DNA of 64,000 nucleotides from Acinetobacter sp. ASP199 (GCF_022700675.1 NZ_CP062182.1:682001-746000); one strand, 5' to 3'. Counted from the stretch's first letter, positions 30,966-40,901 are shown. The notes: generated by a model from the sequence alone, not told the origin. Program-made: numbers and translations.

Positions 30966-31676
30966 ATGAACGAAATGAGAACTCCGTCAATGAAAATGAT
31001 GCAACTCGCACGAGATCAGGTATTGGCCCAAATCCACACTGCATGTCAGCAGGCTGGTCGTGATGAACAGACCGTGCAGCTGCTGGCTGTTTCAAAGACA
31101 CATCCAGCAGAAATGTTGGCGGAAATGTATGCAGCCGGACAGCGCAGTTTTGGTGAAAACTATTTACAGGAAGCGCTAGATAAAATTGAAAAGTTGCAGG
31201 ATCTAGAGATTGAATGGCATTTCATTGGGCATGTTCAGCGGAACAAGACCAAGCATCTGGCAGAAAAGTTTGACTGGGTACATGGGGTAGATCGTCTGAT
31301 TATTGCTGAACGTCTGTCCAGTCAGCGTGAAGATGATCAAGCACCCCTAAATATCTGTCTTCAGGTGAATATCGACGGGCAGGATACTAAAGATGGCTGT
31401 CAGCCAGAAGAAGTAGCGGATCTGGTAGCACAAATCAGCCAATTAGCTAAACTACGTCTGCGCGGGTTGATGGTGATTCCGGCGCCACATAATACGGCGG
31501 CTTTTGCCGATGCCAAGGCTTTGTTCGAAGCGGTTAAAACGCGACATGCTCAACCTGAGGATTGGGATACTTTGAGTATGGGGATGTCAGGCGATATGAC
31601 CGAAGCGATTGCCGCAGGTTCAACCATGGTGCGTGTCGGCACAGCCTTGTTTGGTACACGTCCTAAAAAAGATTAA
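30966..31676 (+). CDS. YggS-family PLP homeostasis protein
   Basis: This 236-residue PLP-binding protein (PLPBP/YggS/PROSC) has the Lys-bearing LLAVSKTHPAEM that holds pyridoxal phosphate, FGENYLQEALDKI, EWHFIGHVQRNKTK, and MGMSGDMTEAIAAGSTMVRVGTALFG split over the last third. The barrel-only fold lacks the second domain of alanine racemases. It balances free PLP rather than catalysing a known reaction. AAGGG lies 9 bases before the ATG. The gene sits divergent from pilT, as in many Proteobacteria. Confidence 0.93.
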   Translation: MNEMRTPSMKMMQLARDQVLAQIHTACQQAGRDEQTVQLLAVSKTHPAEMLAEMYAAGQRSFGENYLQEALDKIEKLQDLEIEWHFIGHVQRNKTKHLAEKFDWVHGVDRLIIAERLSSQREDDQAPLNICLQVNIDGQDTKDGCQPEEVADLVAQISQLAKLRLRGLMVIPAPHNTAAFADAKALFEAVKTRHAQPEDWDTLSMGMSGDMTEAIAAGSTMVRVGTALFGTRPKKD

Positions 31677-31701
31677 CAGATCCGTATTTTCAGGATTGTT
31701 A

Positions 31702-31745
31702 AAAAAAAGCGTTATGGCATTGAGTTGGATAACGCTTTTCTTTTT
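31702..31745. terminator. Bidirectional terminator after the YggS-family gene
   Basis: AAAAGCGTTAT pairs with ATAACGCTTTT, flanked by A and T runs. The stem overlaps the last codons of the converging acyltransferase gene, whose stop lies at 31712. Confidence 0.85.
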
Positions 31746-32818
31746 TGTGGTTCGAGGAATTTTGCCATTAAGCTAGCCAGTAGAACTAAAACCAGCATAG
31801 TCGCAACTAGAGCCAGAACAGCTCCCCCTAGACCATAAGCACGGCTTTGTGGAAAGCAGCCCAAAATAAACAGCAGTAAAGGAAAATGAGTGACATAGAG
31901 GGTATAGGAAAAACTCGCGGACTTTATCCAGACCGGTTGATAGTGACTGAGCTGTTGTTGCAGTTGAATCAGCCAGCAGACAAAAGCCAATCCCATCAAC
32001 ATGTTAAATGGCACAAAATAGTTGCCACGATAAATCTTGACCTGATCGATGATATGAAAGTTATAGGCGTCCATACAGGCAATAAAAAAGGCCACACTCA
32101 AGCAGCCCAGTTTAAGTGAATTTAAATGATTTAAGACATAGTGTTGAATATGAGCAAATGAACTGGCAAAGGCTGTCAACCATAAAAGAAAATAAATCAA
32201 AAACTGGGGGTTAAGGGCTGTAAGTGTAATGAACACTAAAGCAAAACCGAGTCTGGCAATAGCGGAGTGTTTTAAAAAAGGCAAAAAGCCTGCCAGCACA
32301 TAAAACCAGACTTCAAAACTTAAACTCCATAATGGCGCATTGGCAGATAGGGTGGGCGTCACAAAGCCATTTAAAAAGAATAATGAACCCAGAAAATTGT
32401 CCCACTCCAGACTATAGGTGGTGCGAATCATTATGCCAAAACTGTTCTGAAACTGATGACTATGAGAACTAAAGAAATAAGGTGCCAGAATATATAAGAT
32501 CAAGGTCAGAGCGAGGGCAAACAGGAAAGGCGGCAAAATCCTGTGGCAGCGCTGCTGGATATAGTGAGACAGATTAAACTGGCTGTTTTGCTGGATATTA
32601 TTTTGTATAGAGGTTCCGATCAGATAACCACTTAAAGCAAAGAACATCATCACCGCGGCCTGACCCAGCAGCCGAACCCAGGAATAGAGGGTTAAATCAA
32701 AAGGGGCGATAAACGCCTGAAAGCAGTGACTGAATAGCACCACAATCGCACTCACTCCACGCAAGCTTTCCAGTTGTAAGCTGAATTCAGCTGAAAATCT
32801 GCGTGAAGTCATATTCAT
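31712..32818 (-). CDS. Acyltransferase-3 family membrane protein
   Basis: This 368-residue protein of the acyltransferase-3 family (OafA/YrhL) acylates sugars or other surface molecules across the inner membrane. It has about ten membrane segments. Early marks are LESLRGVSAIVVLFSHCF and the R-x10-H-like pair, then FFALSGYLIG and WSLSFEVWFYVLAG. No C-terminal SGNH domain is present. The acceptor is unknown. It lies 6 bases downstream of the sbcC stop in the same orientation, so it may be read through from sbcDC, though a functional link is unproven. Confidence 0.88.
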   Translation of the reverse strand: MNMTSRRFSAEFSLQLESLRGVSAIVVLFSHCFQAFIAPFDLTLYSWVRLLGQAAVMMFFALSGYLIGTSIQNNIQQNSQFNLSHYIQQRCHRILPPFLFALALTLILYILAPYFFSSHSHQFQNSFGIMIRTTYSLEWDNFLGSLFFLNGFVTPTLSANAPLWSLSFEVWFYVLAGFLPFLKHSAIARLGFALVFITLTALNPQFLIYFLLWLTAFASSFAHIQHYVLNHLNSLKLGCLSVAFFIACMDAYNFHIIDQVKIYRGNYFVPFNMLMGLAFVCWLIQLQQQLSHYQPVWIKSASFSYTLYVTHFPLLLFILGCFPQSRAYGLGGAVLALVATMLVLVLLASLMAKFLEPQKRKALSNSMP

Positions 32819-32823
32819 GTGCG

Positions 32824-35800
32824 CTAGCCTATAATCTGAATGGTACTGGCGCCAGAGCCGACTGGTTTAACCTGAATTTGGACTGGAATCCGTTCATGCA
32901 TTTCCTGAACATGCGAAATGAGCACGACTTTACGACCCTGGCTTTGCAGATGATCCAGTGCATTCATCACCATATGTAAAGACGCTGGGTCGAGCGTACC
33001 AAAACCTTCATCAATGAACAGCGATTCCAGCTTCATCGAACCAGAGGCCATGTTGGCAATGGCTAAGGCTAATGCCAGTGATACCAGAAAAGTTTCCCCA
33101 CCGGACAGGGAAAGTACGGGGCGGACCTCACTGTTCATATCCAGGTCAATAATCGCCAAACTCAGACTGTTCGGAATACGGTACAGCTGATAGCGTGGAG
33201 CCAAAGGCTGAAGCTGCTGGTTGGCATATTCAACCAGAATATCCAGATGATGTTCCTGAGCAATTTTCTGGAATTTGGTACCTTCTTTATGTCCAATTAA
33301 GTCATAAATCCGGCCCCAGCGATATTCTTCAGCCTTAATCTGCTCAATTTGATGCTGATATTTGGTATACGTGCTTTGGTTGTTGGTATTCATGCGCAGT
33401 TTGGCATCGGTCTCATTCAGGGCTTCTTGTTTTGCTGTCTTTTCCTGTATCAGCACAGCAAGTTTTTGTTCAATGTCCTCAAATTCATGTTCAGGCTGTA
33501 GTTTTAAATGCACCTGATATTGTTCTTCGAGTAACTGCCATGCGGTTTTGGCATTTTCCAATGCCTGTTTCTGATTGGCCAGATCCTGACGGATACGCTG
33601 ATGGCTGGCGAGATCGATAGCTAACCATTGGCTAATCTGTTCTGTGCTCACCTGTGGATGGACTTGCTGCCAAGCCTGAATACTCTGCTGATATTGCTCA
33701 AGCTGCTGATCAAGCTGCTGCTGTTGGGTTATGAAATCCTGTAGCTTAAGATCGGCCTGATGTAGCTGTTTTTCTGCCTGACTGGTTTGTTGTCGCTGGA
33801 TTTCCAGTTGCTGTTGCAAGGCCTTGGTTTGCTGATCCAAAGTCATCTGCCACTCTGCAGCCACCCGATATACTTGTCCTGCATATTGCTCGGTCAATTC
33901 GGCTAGTTGCTGGCGCAGGTCTTTACCTTGCTGGATGAGATGTTCCAGAGACTGCTGGCATTGAGCAAAGTTCTGCTGTTCAACTTGCAGCTGATATTGG
34001 GTTTTATCAACTGCTTGTTGCTGTGCTTGCAGCTCAGCTTCCAATTGCTTTTGCGCACCTAAATGTTGCATACGCTGTTGTAACTGTTGCTGCAGTGTAG
34101 ATAACCATTTTATTGGATCCTGAGATGAATAATGCTCAGGTAATACATTGATGATAGGCTGAATGAACTGGGCCAATTGTGCGCGCTGTTGCAGAACCAA
34201 TTGCAGTTGATGCAAGTGCTGTTGCTGCTGACGCCATTGCTGTAATAACTGCTGTAACTGCTGTTCTTGTTGTTGCAACTGTTCAATCTGCTGCAAGTTG
34301 CCATTTTTGTGATCTTTTAAAAGTTGGGTTAAATGATTTAAATCGTTTTCGTTATCAGCAATAACCCCTAAAGTCGCCAGCTGAGTTGTACATGCAATCT
34401 GTTGCTGCTGAATTTGCTGTTGTAATGCTTTCACGCGCTGCTGTTGCTGTTCAATCACAGTTTGCAGCTTTGAGATTTCAATCCATTTCTGTTGCTGGGT
34501 TTGAAGCAGCTGATCGAGCTGTTGTTTGGCTTGCTGTAATTGCTGTTCCTGGAGTTGGTGCAGGCTTTGTTCCAGCAGCTCATGTTGTCCCTGAACAAAA
34601 GGATGTGCATGACTGCCACACACCATACAGGGCTGATCAGGTTTTAATTGGGCACGCAGTTCCTGCACGCTTTGCGTATATAACAAACGTTGCTGGGCTA
34701 AAATCTGCTCCAGCTGTTCATAAGCATGTTGTTCGGATTGAATCTGTTGCTGCAACTTTTGTTCAGCATCCTGCAATAATTGCAGTTGCTGTTGCTGGGT
34801 ATTTATAGAAGTTTGTAGTTGCTCTGACTCTTGAGATTGCTGAAGAGTCTGTTGCAAGTGTTGCTGTAGAACATCAAGCTGGAGTTGTTCAGTATGATGC
34901 TGTTGGCGTGTCTGCTGAACAGATTTAAGTTGCTGATCTAACTGTTCAATACTTTGATGTTGCTGGATCCAGTGATTGAGCTTGGCAGATAATTCGGCAA
35001 CAGTTTTTTCCAGTTCAGACAAAGGCTGATTCAGACTTTCAGGATTGTTTTGCAATAGTTGTTGAGACTGCTGTAAATAGTCTTGAATACGTTGCAGGGT
35101 TGCGTGAGGTTCCTGATCAAAAACACTTAAAAATTCTGATTGGGTTAACTGCTGAGTGATCTGCTGCTGTTGAGCCTGAGTATGACTTAAGGCCAATTGT
35201 TGTTGTGCTAACTGCTGTTCTAAAGGTTGCAGGCGAGTCGCTTGAAACTGGCTTTGCTCCGCATTTATTTTTTTATACTGTTCAGATACCGTATGGATGG
35301 CATGATCCAGCTTTAAGCCTGCTTCCAGATGTGGCTTGATCTGGTCTAAATGCTGGTGAAATTTTTGCTGCTGTTGCTGTAAGCCTGTAAGTTTAGTTTC
35401 TTCTTCAGTAAAGCGTTTTTTTAGCGTCTCAAATTCAAGGGTGAATTGTGCCTGTTGTTGCTGAATCTGAATTTTTTTCGGTTCTAAATGGGAACGCTGA
35501 ATAAACTGATCACGGATAGACTGGAATTCATCCAGCTGTTCCAGTAATTGTTGCTGTCCTGCAGATTTATTTATGGCATCCAGCTGGACGTCATACACTT
35601 CTTTTTTAGCATGGACTTCGGCATACAGCTTATGACGGTCCAGATGCCATTTTTTCTCATTTTCCAGCAGTTTTTCAGATTGCTGAAGATTCTGTAATTG
35701 TAAAGACAGCGCCGTCTGTTGCTGTTGTAAGGCGTTCATATCTTCTTCGGACAGAATTTCAATATGCCCAATCAGCTTTTCCAGATCACTGCGCTTATTT

Positions 35801-36429
35801 TTTACTTCACTGAATTTTTCTGCCGCTTTTTTACTGACCTCACTGAAAATTTGTGAATTGGTCAAATATTCCAGCAGGTCTGCACGTTCATGATCTTTGG
35901 CTTTTAAGAAGGCTCCCACTTCAGACTGGGCAAGTAGGACAGCACGGGTAAACTGCTCAAAGCTGAGTCCAATCAGTTTTTCAATCAGCGGCGTAACTTC
36001 GGATATTTTCTGTGTAAGTGTGGTGTCATCATCCAGGCATTTGATATAACGGTCGACTTTTAAATTGCCATCAATTTTATTGCGGGCACGGCGGATTTCC
36101 CAACGGGCAAGATAGCGTTTACTATCCAGCGCAATAAATTCCAGTTCACTAAAGCCGGTGGTTGTGCCACGACGCAGAATATTTTTAGAATCTTTGATGG
36201 AAACATCCTGTCCACCCGTATCTTTGAGACTGCCAGTCGCACCTTTTAAACGTGGAATTTCGTTATACAGTGCCAAACACATGGCATCCAGCAAGGTAGA
36301 TTTACCTGCACCAGTTTTACCGGTAATGGCAATCAGGCCGGCATGTGCTAACGGGCTATCATCAAAGCGAATATCATGGCTACCCGCCAGAGAAGCCAGA
36401 TTATTTAAACTCAAACGTAAAATTTTCAT
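32824..36429 (-). CDS. sbcC: DNA exonuclease subunit SbcC (glutamine-rich)
   Basis: This 1201-residue SMC/Rad50-like ATPase works with SbcD to cleave hairpins and protein-blocked ends. The N-terminal half-site has GKTGAGKSTLLDAM (Walker A) and the C-terminal half has LSLSGGETFLVSLALALAIA (signature) and LFIDEGFGTLD (Walker B). The zinc hook is PCMVCGSHAHPF near the middle. The coiled coils between are unusually full of glutamine, with many runs of 3-5 (e.g. QQQQLQQLLQQWRQQQQHL). It ends 6 bases before the acyltransferase gene and follows sbcD by 9 bases. Confidence 0.95.
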   Translation of the reverse strand: MKILRLSLNNLASLAGSHDIRFDDSPLAHAGLIAITGKTGAGKSTLLDAMCLALYNEIPRLKGATGSLKDTGGQDVSIKDSKNILRRGTTTGFSELEFIALDSKRYLARWEIRRARNKIDGNLKVDRYIKCLDDDTTLTQKISEVTPLIEKLIGLSFEQFTRAVLLAQSEVGAFLKAKDHERADLLEYLTNSQIFSEVSKKAAEKFSEVKNKRSDLEKLIGHIEILSEEDMNALQQQQTALSLQLQNLQQSEKLLENEKKWHLDRHKLYAEVHAKKEVYDVQLDAINKSAGQQQLLEQLDEFQSIRDQFIQRSHLEPKKIQIQQQQAQFTLEFETLKKRFTEEETKLTGLQQQQQKFHQHLDQIKPHLEAGLKLDHAIHTVSEQYKKINAEQSQFQATRLQPLEQQLAQQQLALSHTQAQQQQITQQLTQSEFLSVFDQEPHATLQRIQDYLQQSQQLLQNNPESLNQPLSELEKTVAELSAKLNHWIQQHQSIEQLDQQLKSVQQTRQQHHTEQLQLDVLQQHLQQTLQQSQESEQLQTSINTQQQQLQLLQDAEQKLQQQIQSEQHAYEQLEQILAQQRLLYTQSVQELRAQLKPDQPCMVCGSHAHPFVQGQHELLEQSLHQLQEQQLQQAKQQLDQLLQTQQQKWIEISKLQTVIEQQQQRVKALQQQIQQQQIACTTQLATLGVIADNENDLNHLTQLLKDHKNGNLQQIEQLQQQEQQLQQLLQQWRQQQQHLHQLQLVLQQRAQLAQFIQPIINVLPEHYSSQDPIKWLSTLQQQLQQRMQHLGAQKQLEAELQAQQQAVDKTQYQLQVEQQNFAQCQQSLEHLIQQGKDLRQQLAELTEQYAGQVYRVAAEWQMTLDQQTKALQQQLEIQRQQTSQAEKQLHQADLKLQDFITQQQQLDQQLEQYQQSIQAWQQVHPQVSTEQISQWLAIDLASHQRIRQDLANQKQALENAKTAWQLLEEQYQVHLKLQPEHEFEDIEQKLAVLIQEKTAKQEALNETDAKLRMNTNNQSTYTKYQHQIEQIKAEEYRWGRIYDLIGHKEGTKFQKIAQEHHLDILVEYANQQLQPLAPRYQLYRIPNSLSLAIIDLDMNSEVRPVLSLSGGETFLVSLALALAIANMASGSMKLESLFIDEGFGTLDPASLHMVMNALDHLQSQGRKVVLISHVQEMHERIPVQIQVKPVGSGASTIQIIG

Positions 36430-36438
36430 GGCATTTCC

Positions 36439-37689
36439 TTATGGCTGCTGCACATCAATATCTTGCTGGGCTTCATGTAGCAGCTGCAGGAAATCACGCT
36501 TTACCGAGTCATCTGGATCATAACCCATCTTTTCCCAGAGGTTGACGAACAGGGATTCCGGGGTCGGAGGCGCCAGATCAATTTTAGAAATGTGCGTGCT
36601 TGAGTCCGCTACTTGCTGATAAATCCGGGAAATACGTAGCAGTCGGTAACGGTTTGGCGGCAAAGCCTGTTCAATCTGCTGTCTGAGATCTACTGGGGGA
36701 GGCGCAGTGGTAGTGTATTCAATTTCCAGGAAATGGCGTGCAAACAGCTGTTCAATTTCACCATTCGGCAAGGCCTTGACTTGGTCAATCAGATCATTGA
36801 GGTCGGCACGAATCCGGAGCAGATCTACAGTGCGTGGAATGATCAGAGGCTCATATTGAAAGCGTTGTTCATCTGACTGCATCGGGTCAATTCGTACCTC
36901 TACGACCTGATGTTTATAATTCAGTTCACTAAAAGACAGCGGAATCGGGGAACCACTATAGCGGATATGTTCCTGACCGACTTTCTGCGGCTTATGCAAA
37001 TGCCCCAACGCGACATAATCAATACCATCTTCAAAAAGCACCGTCGATAAGGCTTCTTCATGTCCCACTACAATCGGACGTTCAGAATCCGAAGTTTCTC
37101 CACCTTGCATATGCGCATGTGACATCAGAATCAGCGCCTGATCTGGCTGTTGACGCGCACGTGCTTCAGCAATCAGTTGCTGGTGTAAATAGGCTATTGC
37201 ACTTTGATTGCTGCTGGTATGTTCATTCAGTCCGGTAATTTCGGCACTACGCAGATAAGGCAAGGCCAGGCACCAGGCTACAATTTTCTGTTCAGGGCTA
37301 TAAATCGGCACCATCAGACGATCCAGATCCAGCTGATTATTTTCCTTGCGGCTGATGACACCGACTGCACGTGCATTGAATTTGGCAAGAAAAGGCTCAA
37401 CCTGCTCGATGCGATAACCTGAATCATGGTTACCGGCAATCATCAGGGTTTGCATGTGCGGTGCCAGTGCATGGGCACTGGTTAAAAATTGATAAAGCTG
37501 TTTCTGAGCGCTGGAGGACGGATTGATGACATCAAAGATATCGCCTGCAATTAGCAGGGCATTTGGCTGTTTTTGTTTAATTTGTTTCAGCAGCCAGCTG
37601 AGAAATTGGCGATGTTCAAATTCACGATCATGATTATGGAAAAACTGCCCCAAATGCCAATCTGATGTATGTAGAAAATGAACTGCCAT
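36439..37689 (-). CDS. sbcD: DNA exonuclease subunit SbcD
   Basis: This 416-residue Mre11-like nuclease subunit is partner to SbcC. Metallophosphatase motifs are FLHTSDWHLGQ, LLIAGDIFD, MIAGNHDSGYR, MSHAHM and YVALGHLHKPQ. The complex removes hairpins and processes double-strand breaks. It is the first gene of the sbcDC operon. The 510-base region upstream (37690-38202) contains no gene but has an inverted repeat. Confidence 0.96.
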   Translation of the reverse strand: MAVHFLHTSDWHLGQFFHNHDREFEHRQFLSWLLKQIKQKQPNALLIAGDIFDVINPSSSAQKQLYQFLTSAHALAPHMQTLMIAGNHDSGYRIEQVEPFLAKFNARAVGVISRKENNQLDLDRLMVPIYSPEQKIVAWCLALPYLRSAEITGLNEHTSSNQSAIAYLHQQLIAEARARQQPDQALILMSHAHMQGGETSDSERPIVVGHEEALSTVLFEDGIDYVALGHLHKPQKVGQEHIRYSGSPIPLSFSELNYKHQVVEVRIDPMQSDEQRFQYEPLIIPRTVDLLRIRADLNDLIDQVKALPNGEIEQLFARHFLEIEYTTTAPPPVDLRQQIEQALPPNRYRLLRISRIYQQVADSSTHISKIDLAPPTPESLFVNLWEKMGYDPDDSVKRDFLQLLHEAQQDIDVQQP

Positions 37690-37952
37690 GTCCCCTGAGC
37701 CTATAAAAGTTTAAACACCCGAAGTGGGTAAAAGCATGGATGAAACCAGCAAAAATCTTACTTCCGAAGCAGGAATGATCGTTTTCGTCTGGATGAAAAA
37801 TATCAGTATAGTGAGCTCGATCTGAGAAAACCAGTATCGGGTTGGGCAACTACTTTCTATCTGCCCCTAATAAGGCAATTTAATTTCTTGTTTTTTATCT
37901 ATGTTTAAACTGAAGCAATAAGGAATAAAAATTTAGAAGCCCAAAAAATAAA

Positions 37953-37987
37953 GACCGACGATTCGAGTGATGGTGAAATCGTCGGTC
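37953..37987 (-). terminator. Orphan leftward terminator-like hairpin
   Basis: GACCGACGATT (37953-37963) and AATCGTCGGTC (37977-37987) form a perfect 11-base-pair stem with a 13-base loop. On the minus strand the stem is followed by TTTATTTTTT. No coding gene on the minus strand ends just to its right, so it may end an unannotated small RNA or be an isolated element. Confidence 0.5.
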
Positions 37988-38202
37988 AAAGTATGCTGTT
38001 TAAGAAAATTTTGGCTGCTATTCAAAACTTTCTGCTGCACACGAGTCTTATTGCTTTAGCAAAGATCAAACAGATTTGTGGATGCCGGTACAAATTTGGT
38101 GACCTTGTACCCTATATAACGTCAGCTTTTCAGCATTGGTTGACAATACAATGAAAAAAAACTCATTTTTTTTTATACTGACAGCATCCTGTTGTGTGAG
38201 TG

Positions 38203-38664
38203 ATGGCTATGGCGCCGCTAAAACGCTATTTTCTCTGGTTTTTTTTAATCTGTTTTGTGATGACCTGTATTTGCGGGGTGATTGCAGCCTTGATGCCGAT
38301 GGGAATGGGAGCAGTGCTGACCATGGTGCCATATCTGGTAGCCATGATCTGGGTATTATTTAAATTTCTTCGTCAGAACTGTCGGGCACCGACACAAGCC
38401 GAACGTAAAAAAATCACTTTAGGATTCAGTCTGATTTTCTGGGGGTATAACCTGGCATTTTTATTATTGGGAATTCTGGTCGCAACCCGTTCCAATCCCA
38501 ATGCCTGGCAGGATTTTATGCTGTATCTTCAGCAACCGCAGTTTATGAGCGTGGTCGTGATCATGTTCTTATTGATTGCGATTCCATTATATCTGCTCAC
38601 TTACTGGTTCTATGGAAATCAGGCTCAACGTATGGCCAACAAAATGTTTGGTAATTCTCAATAA
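38203..38664 (+). CDS. ABZJ_00895-like membrane protein
   Basis: A 153-residue protein with four hydrophobic segments: FLWFFLICFVMTCICGVIAAL, LTMVPYLVAMIWVLFKFL, LGFSLIFWGYNLAFLLLGIL and VVVIMFLLIAIPLYLLTYW. The middle loop is polar (RQNCRAPTQAERKK). The pattern fits the Acinetobacter-restricted ABZJ_00895 family, which has no known function. The start could be ATG 38203, ATG 38209 or GTG 38200. It stands alone between sbcD and the epimerase gene, and a weak hairpin (AGCCTGAA/TTCAGGCT) follows at about 38707-38734. Confidence 0.75.
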   Translation: MAMAPLKRYFLWFFLICFVMTCICGVIAALMPMGMGAVLTMVPYLVAMIWVLFKFLRQNCRAPTQAERKKITLGFSLIFWGYNLAFLLLGILVATRSNPNAWQDFMLYLQQPQFMSVVVIMFLLIAIPLYLLTYWFYGNQAQRMANKMFGNSQ

Positions 38665-38844
38665 ATAATTTGAACATCAGTACCTAGAACTTTAGTCTAA
38701 AAAATAGCCTGAAATACCCCCAATATTCAGGCTTAATACCTTTTGCTCTATGTCGTTATGATGAATGGTATCTTTTGATAACTCCAAAGGCAGAGCAGTT
38801 CATTACAATGTTGGAGACCTAATAAGAATAGCGACTGAATAACA

Positions 38845-39765
38845 ATGCATAAGCCTGTCGTACTCATTACCGGAGCAAGTGGTTTTATTGGCCAGTACGC
38901 GGTCAAACACTTTCTCGGACTAGACTGTCATGTCATTGGCCTGACCCGTGAGCGCCATCGGCTGGAAATGCATCCGGATTTTCACTGGATCAATGATTTT
39001 GATGAACTGCGTACCCGTCAGATTGATTATGTCATTAATCTGGCGGGTGAAAATATCGGTGCAGAGCGCTGGACTGCCGAGCGTAAAGAGATTCTCTTGC
39101 AGAGCCGATTAGACACGACCCGTCAACTTTATGAATTTTTAAAAAAGAATCAGATTTTCCCGAAATGTATTTTGTCTACATCCGCAGTGGGCTATTACGG
39201 TATTGATCCGCAAGAGCATTGGCAACAGGTGTATACAGAAGAAGCGGCACCCCAACAGATTTTTATGTCCCAGCTCTGTGCGCAATGGGAGCAGCTGGCT
39301 TTATCCTATACTGATCAGAATACCAAGATCATGCGTTTTGGCGTGGTGCTGGGCAGAAAAGGTGGTTTTTTGCCACAAATGCTGATGCCAATCAAAATGA
39401 ATCTGGTGGGTCGAATCGGTAGTGGCCGGCAGCCATTTGCCTGGGTGCATATCCAGGATTTGCTTAACGTCATGGATTTCCTGCTGCATGCAAAAACCAC
39501 CGCTCAGATCTTTAATGTGGTTGCACCTGAGAAAACCAGTCAGTTGCATTTTAGCCAGACGGCAGCAGAGGTACTGAAGCGTAAACCATTATTCTCTTTG
39601 CCTGGCAATATGATGCAGTGGATGTTGGGTGAGCAGTCACAACTGATTTTAAATGGTCAGTATGTCCGGCCTAAAGCACTGCAAGAGGCTGGCTTTGAAT
39701 TTGAGTTTCCAACCATCAAGGAAGCACTCACCGATCTAGTGGGCAAGCGCAGTGAAAGGCTGTAA
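38845..39765 (+). CDS. TIGR01777-family epimerase-like protein
   Basis: This 306-residue SDR-type NAD(P)-binding protein resembles YfcH and is named by the TIGR01777 family. The Rossmann motif ITGASGFIG is at the N-terminus, followed by NLAGENIGAERW, a STSAVGYYG segment with the Tyr of the SDR active site, and RFGVVLGRKGGFLPQM. The C-terminal domain has the DUF1731-like FSLPGNMMQWMLGE and RPKALQEAGFEFEFPT. No substrate is known. Its last 30 bases overlap the converging thiO gene. Confidence 0.93.
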   Translation: MHKPVVLITGASGFIGQYAVKHFLGLDCHVIGLTRERHRLEMHPDFHWINDFDELRTRQIDYVINLAGENIGAERWTAERKEILLQSRLDTTRQLYEFLKKNQIFPKCILSTSAVGYYGIDPQEHWQQVYTEEAAPQQIFMSQLCAQWEQLALSYTDQNTKIMRFGVVLGRKGGFLPQMLMPIKMNLVGRIGSGRQPFAWVHIQDLLNVMDFLLHAKTTAQIFNVVAPEKTSQLHFSQTAAEVLKRKPLFSLPGNMMQWMLGEQSQLILNGQYVRPKALQEAGFEFEFPTIKEALTDLVGKRSERL

Positions 39766-40857
39766 CTGATCCGGTGCATAGGCCTGTGCATCCACTAAAG
39801 TAGATTGTCCGAATATCAGCTGTCTCAGCAATAAAGCTGATGCAGGCGCCATGCATAGTCCATTGCGAAAGTGACCGAAATTGGCCCAGCCATTTTTCAA
39901 TTGGGGCAGCTGACCAATATAGGGAATGCCTTGCGGTGAGCCGGGGCGTAAGCCAGCCCATTCTTGCACAATTGGGAATTCTGCCAGTTCTGGCACCATT
40001 TCAAAACAGGCATTCAGAATTTTCTGCCGAATCTCGGCAGCAGGGGTGGTATTAAAACCAACTTCGCGCATACTGGAGCCACAAACAATATGCCCATCCT
40101 GACGTGGTATCAGATACATGACCTGATTCATACACATGGTAGGTAACCAGTGTTCTGGGGTTTTAAATAACACCATCTGCCCCTGTACGGGATGCACCGG
40201 GATATCTATTTTTAGCTGCTGCGACCATTGTCCTGACCATGCGCCAGTGCTAAACACAAACTGATCTGCCTCAATCCACTCGCCATCCCCAGTCTGTACC
40301 GCTGTAATCTGATCCGCAGTAATTTTCAGTTGGCTTACCGGGGTGTGTTCCAGCCAGCTCACTTGTGGATGCTGTTTTAAATAACAGCTAATCGATTGTA
40401 GCAGGCGAGGGTTACGCACATTGGCGATGTGGGGGAAGTACAAGGCATGTTTAAATTCGGATGAAACCTGCGGATTGATCTGCTCAATCTGTTCCTGCTC
40501 GATATAAAGCGCTTGCTGCATCGGCTCATGATGTCTTTCAGCATAGTGATAGCCAATGTCGAAATCTTCTTCATCAAAGATCAGCATGCCGGTTTCATGA
40601 ATTTCAAAATCAATGCCAGTAACTGGTTTTAATTTGTTATTCCAGTCCTGATATAGCGGTTTGGCATATTTGGCCAAGGCATTGACTGCCTGCGGATAAC
40701 GCCATGGATACATCGGGGAAAGAATACCGCCACCGGCCCAAGAGGCAGCTTTTCCTGCCTGCTGCTGATCCAGAATCGTTACTGAACAGCCCTGTTCAAT
40801 CAACTCCAGTGCAGTCATGAGTCCATTAATCCCTGCACCGATGATGGCAATATGCAT
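39736..40857 (-). CDS. thiO: Glycine oxidase ThiO-like FAD-dependent oxidoreductase
   Basis: This 373-residue D-amino-acid-oxidase-fold protein has an N-terminal FAD Rossmann motif GAGINGLMTALELIEQG, WAGGGILSPMYPWRYP as in ThiO, and the C-terminal GLRPGSPQGIPYIG motif with the RNGLCMAPASALLL block. ThiO oxidises glycine to iminoacetate for the thiazole part of thiamin. No other thi gene is nearby, so a role with other D- or small amino acids is possible. It is transcribed away from hemB's terminator. Confidence 0.85.
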   Translation of the reverse strand: MHIAIIGAGINGLMTALELIEQGCSVTILDQQQAGKAASWAGGGILSPMYPWRYPQAVNALAKYAKPLYQDWNNKLKPVTGIDFEIHETGMLIFDEEDFDIGYHYAERHHEPMQQALYIEQEQIEQINPQVSSEFKHALYFPHIANVRNPRLLQSISCYLKQHPQVSWLEHTPVSQLKITADQITAVQTGDGEWIEADQFVFSTGAWSGQWSQQLKIDIPVHPVQGQMVLFKTPEHWLPTMCMNQVMYLIPRQDGHIVCGSSMREVGFNTTPAAEIRQKILNACFEMVPELAEFPIVQEWAGLRPGSPQGIPYIGQLPQLKNGWANFGHFRNGLCMAPASALLLRQLIFGQSTLVDAQAYAPDQLQPFTALAH

Positions 40858-40901
40858 CAGGTTTTAACCCTTATTTTCGAATCTTGTTTAAACCAAAAAC
40901 C

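Noticed and set aside
34386..34808. 140-residue open frame on the plus strand inside sbcC
   Set aside because: It is antisense to CAG/CAA-rich coding sequence, which makes stop-free opposite frames (Ala/Val/Leu repeats) without coding meaning. It lacks a binding site and family motifs.
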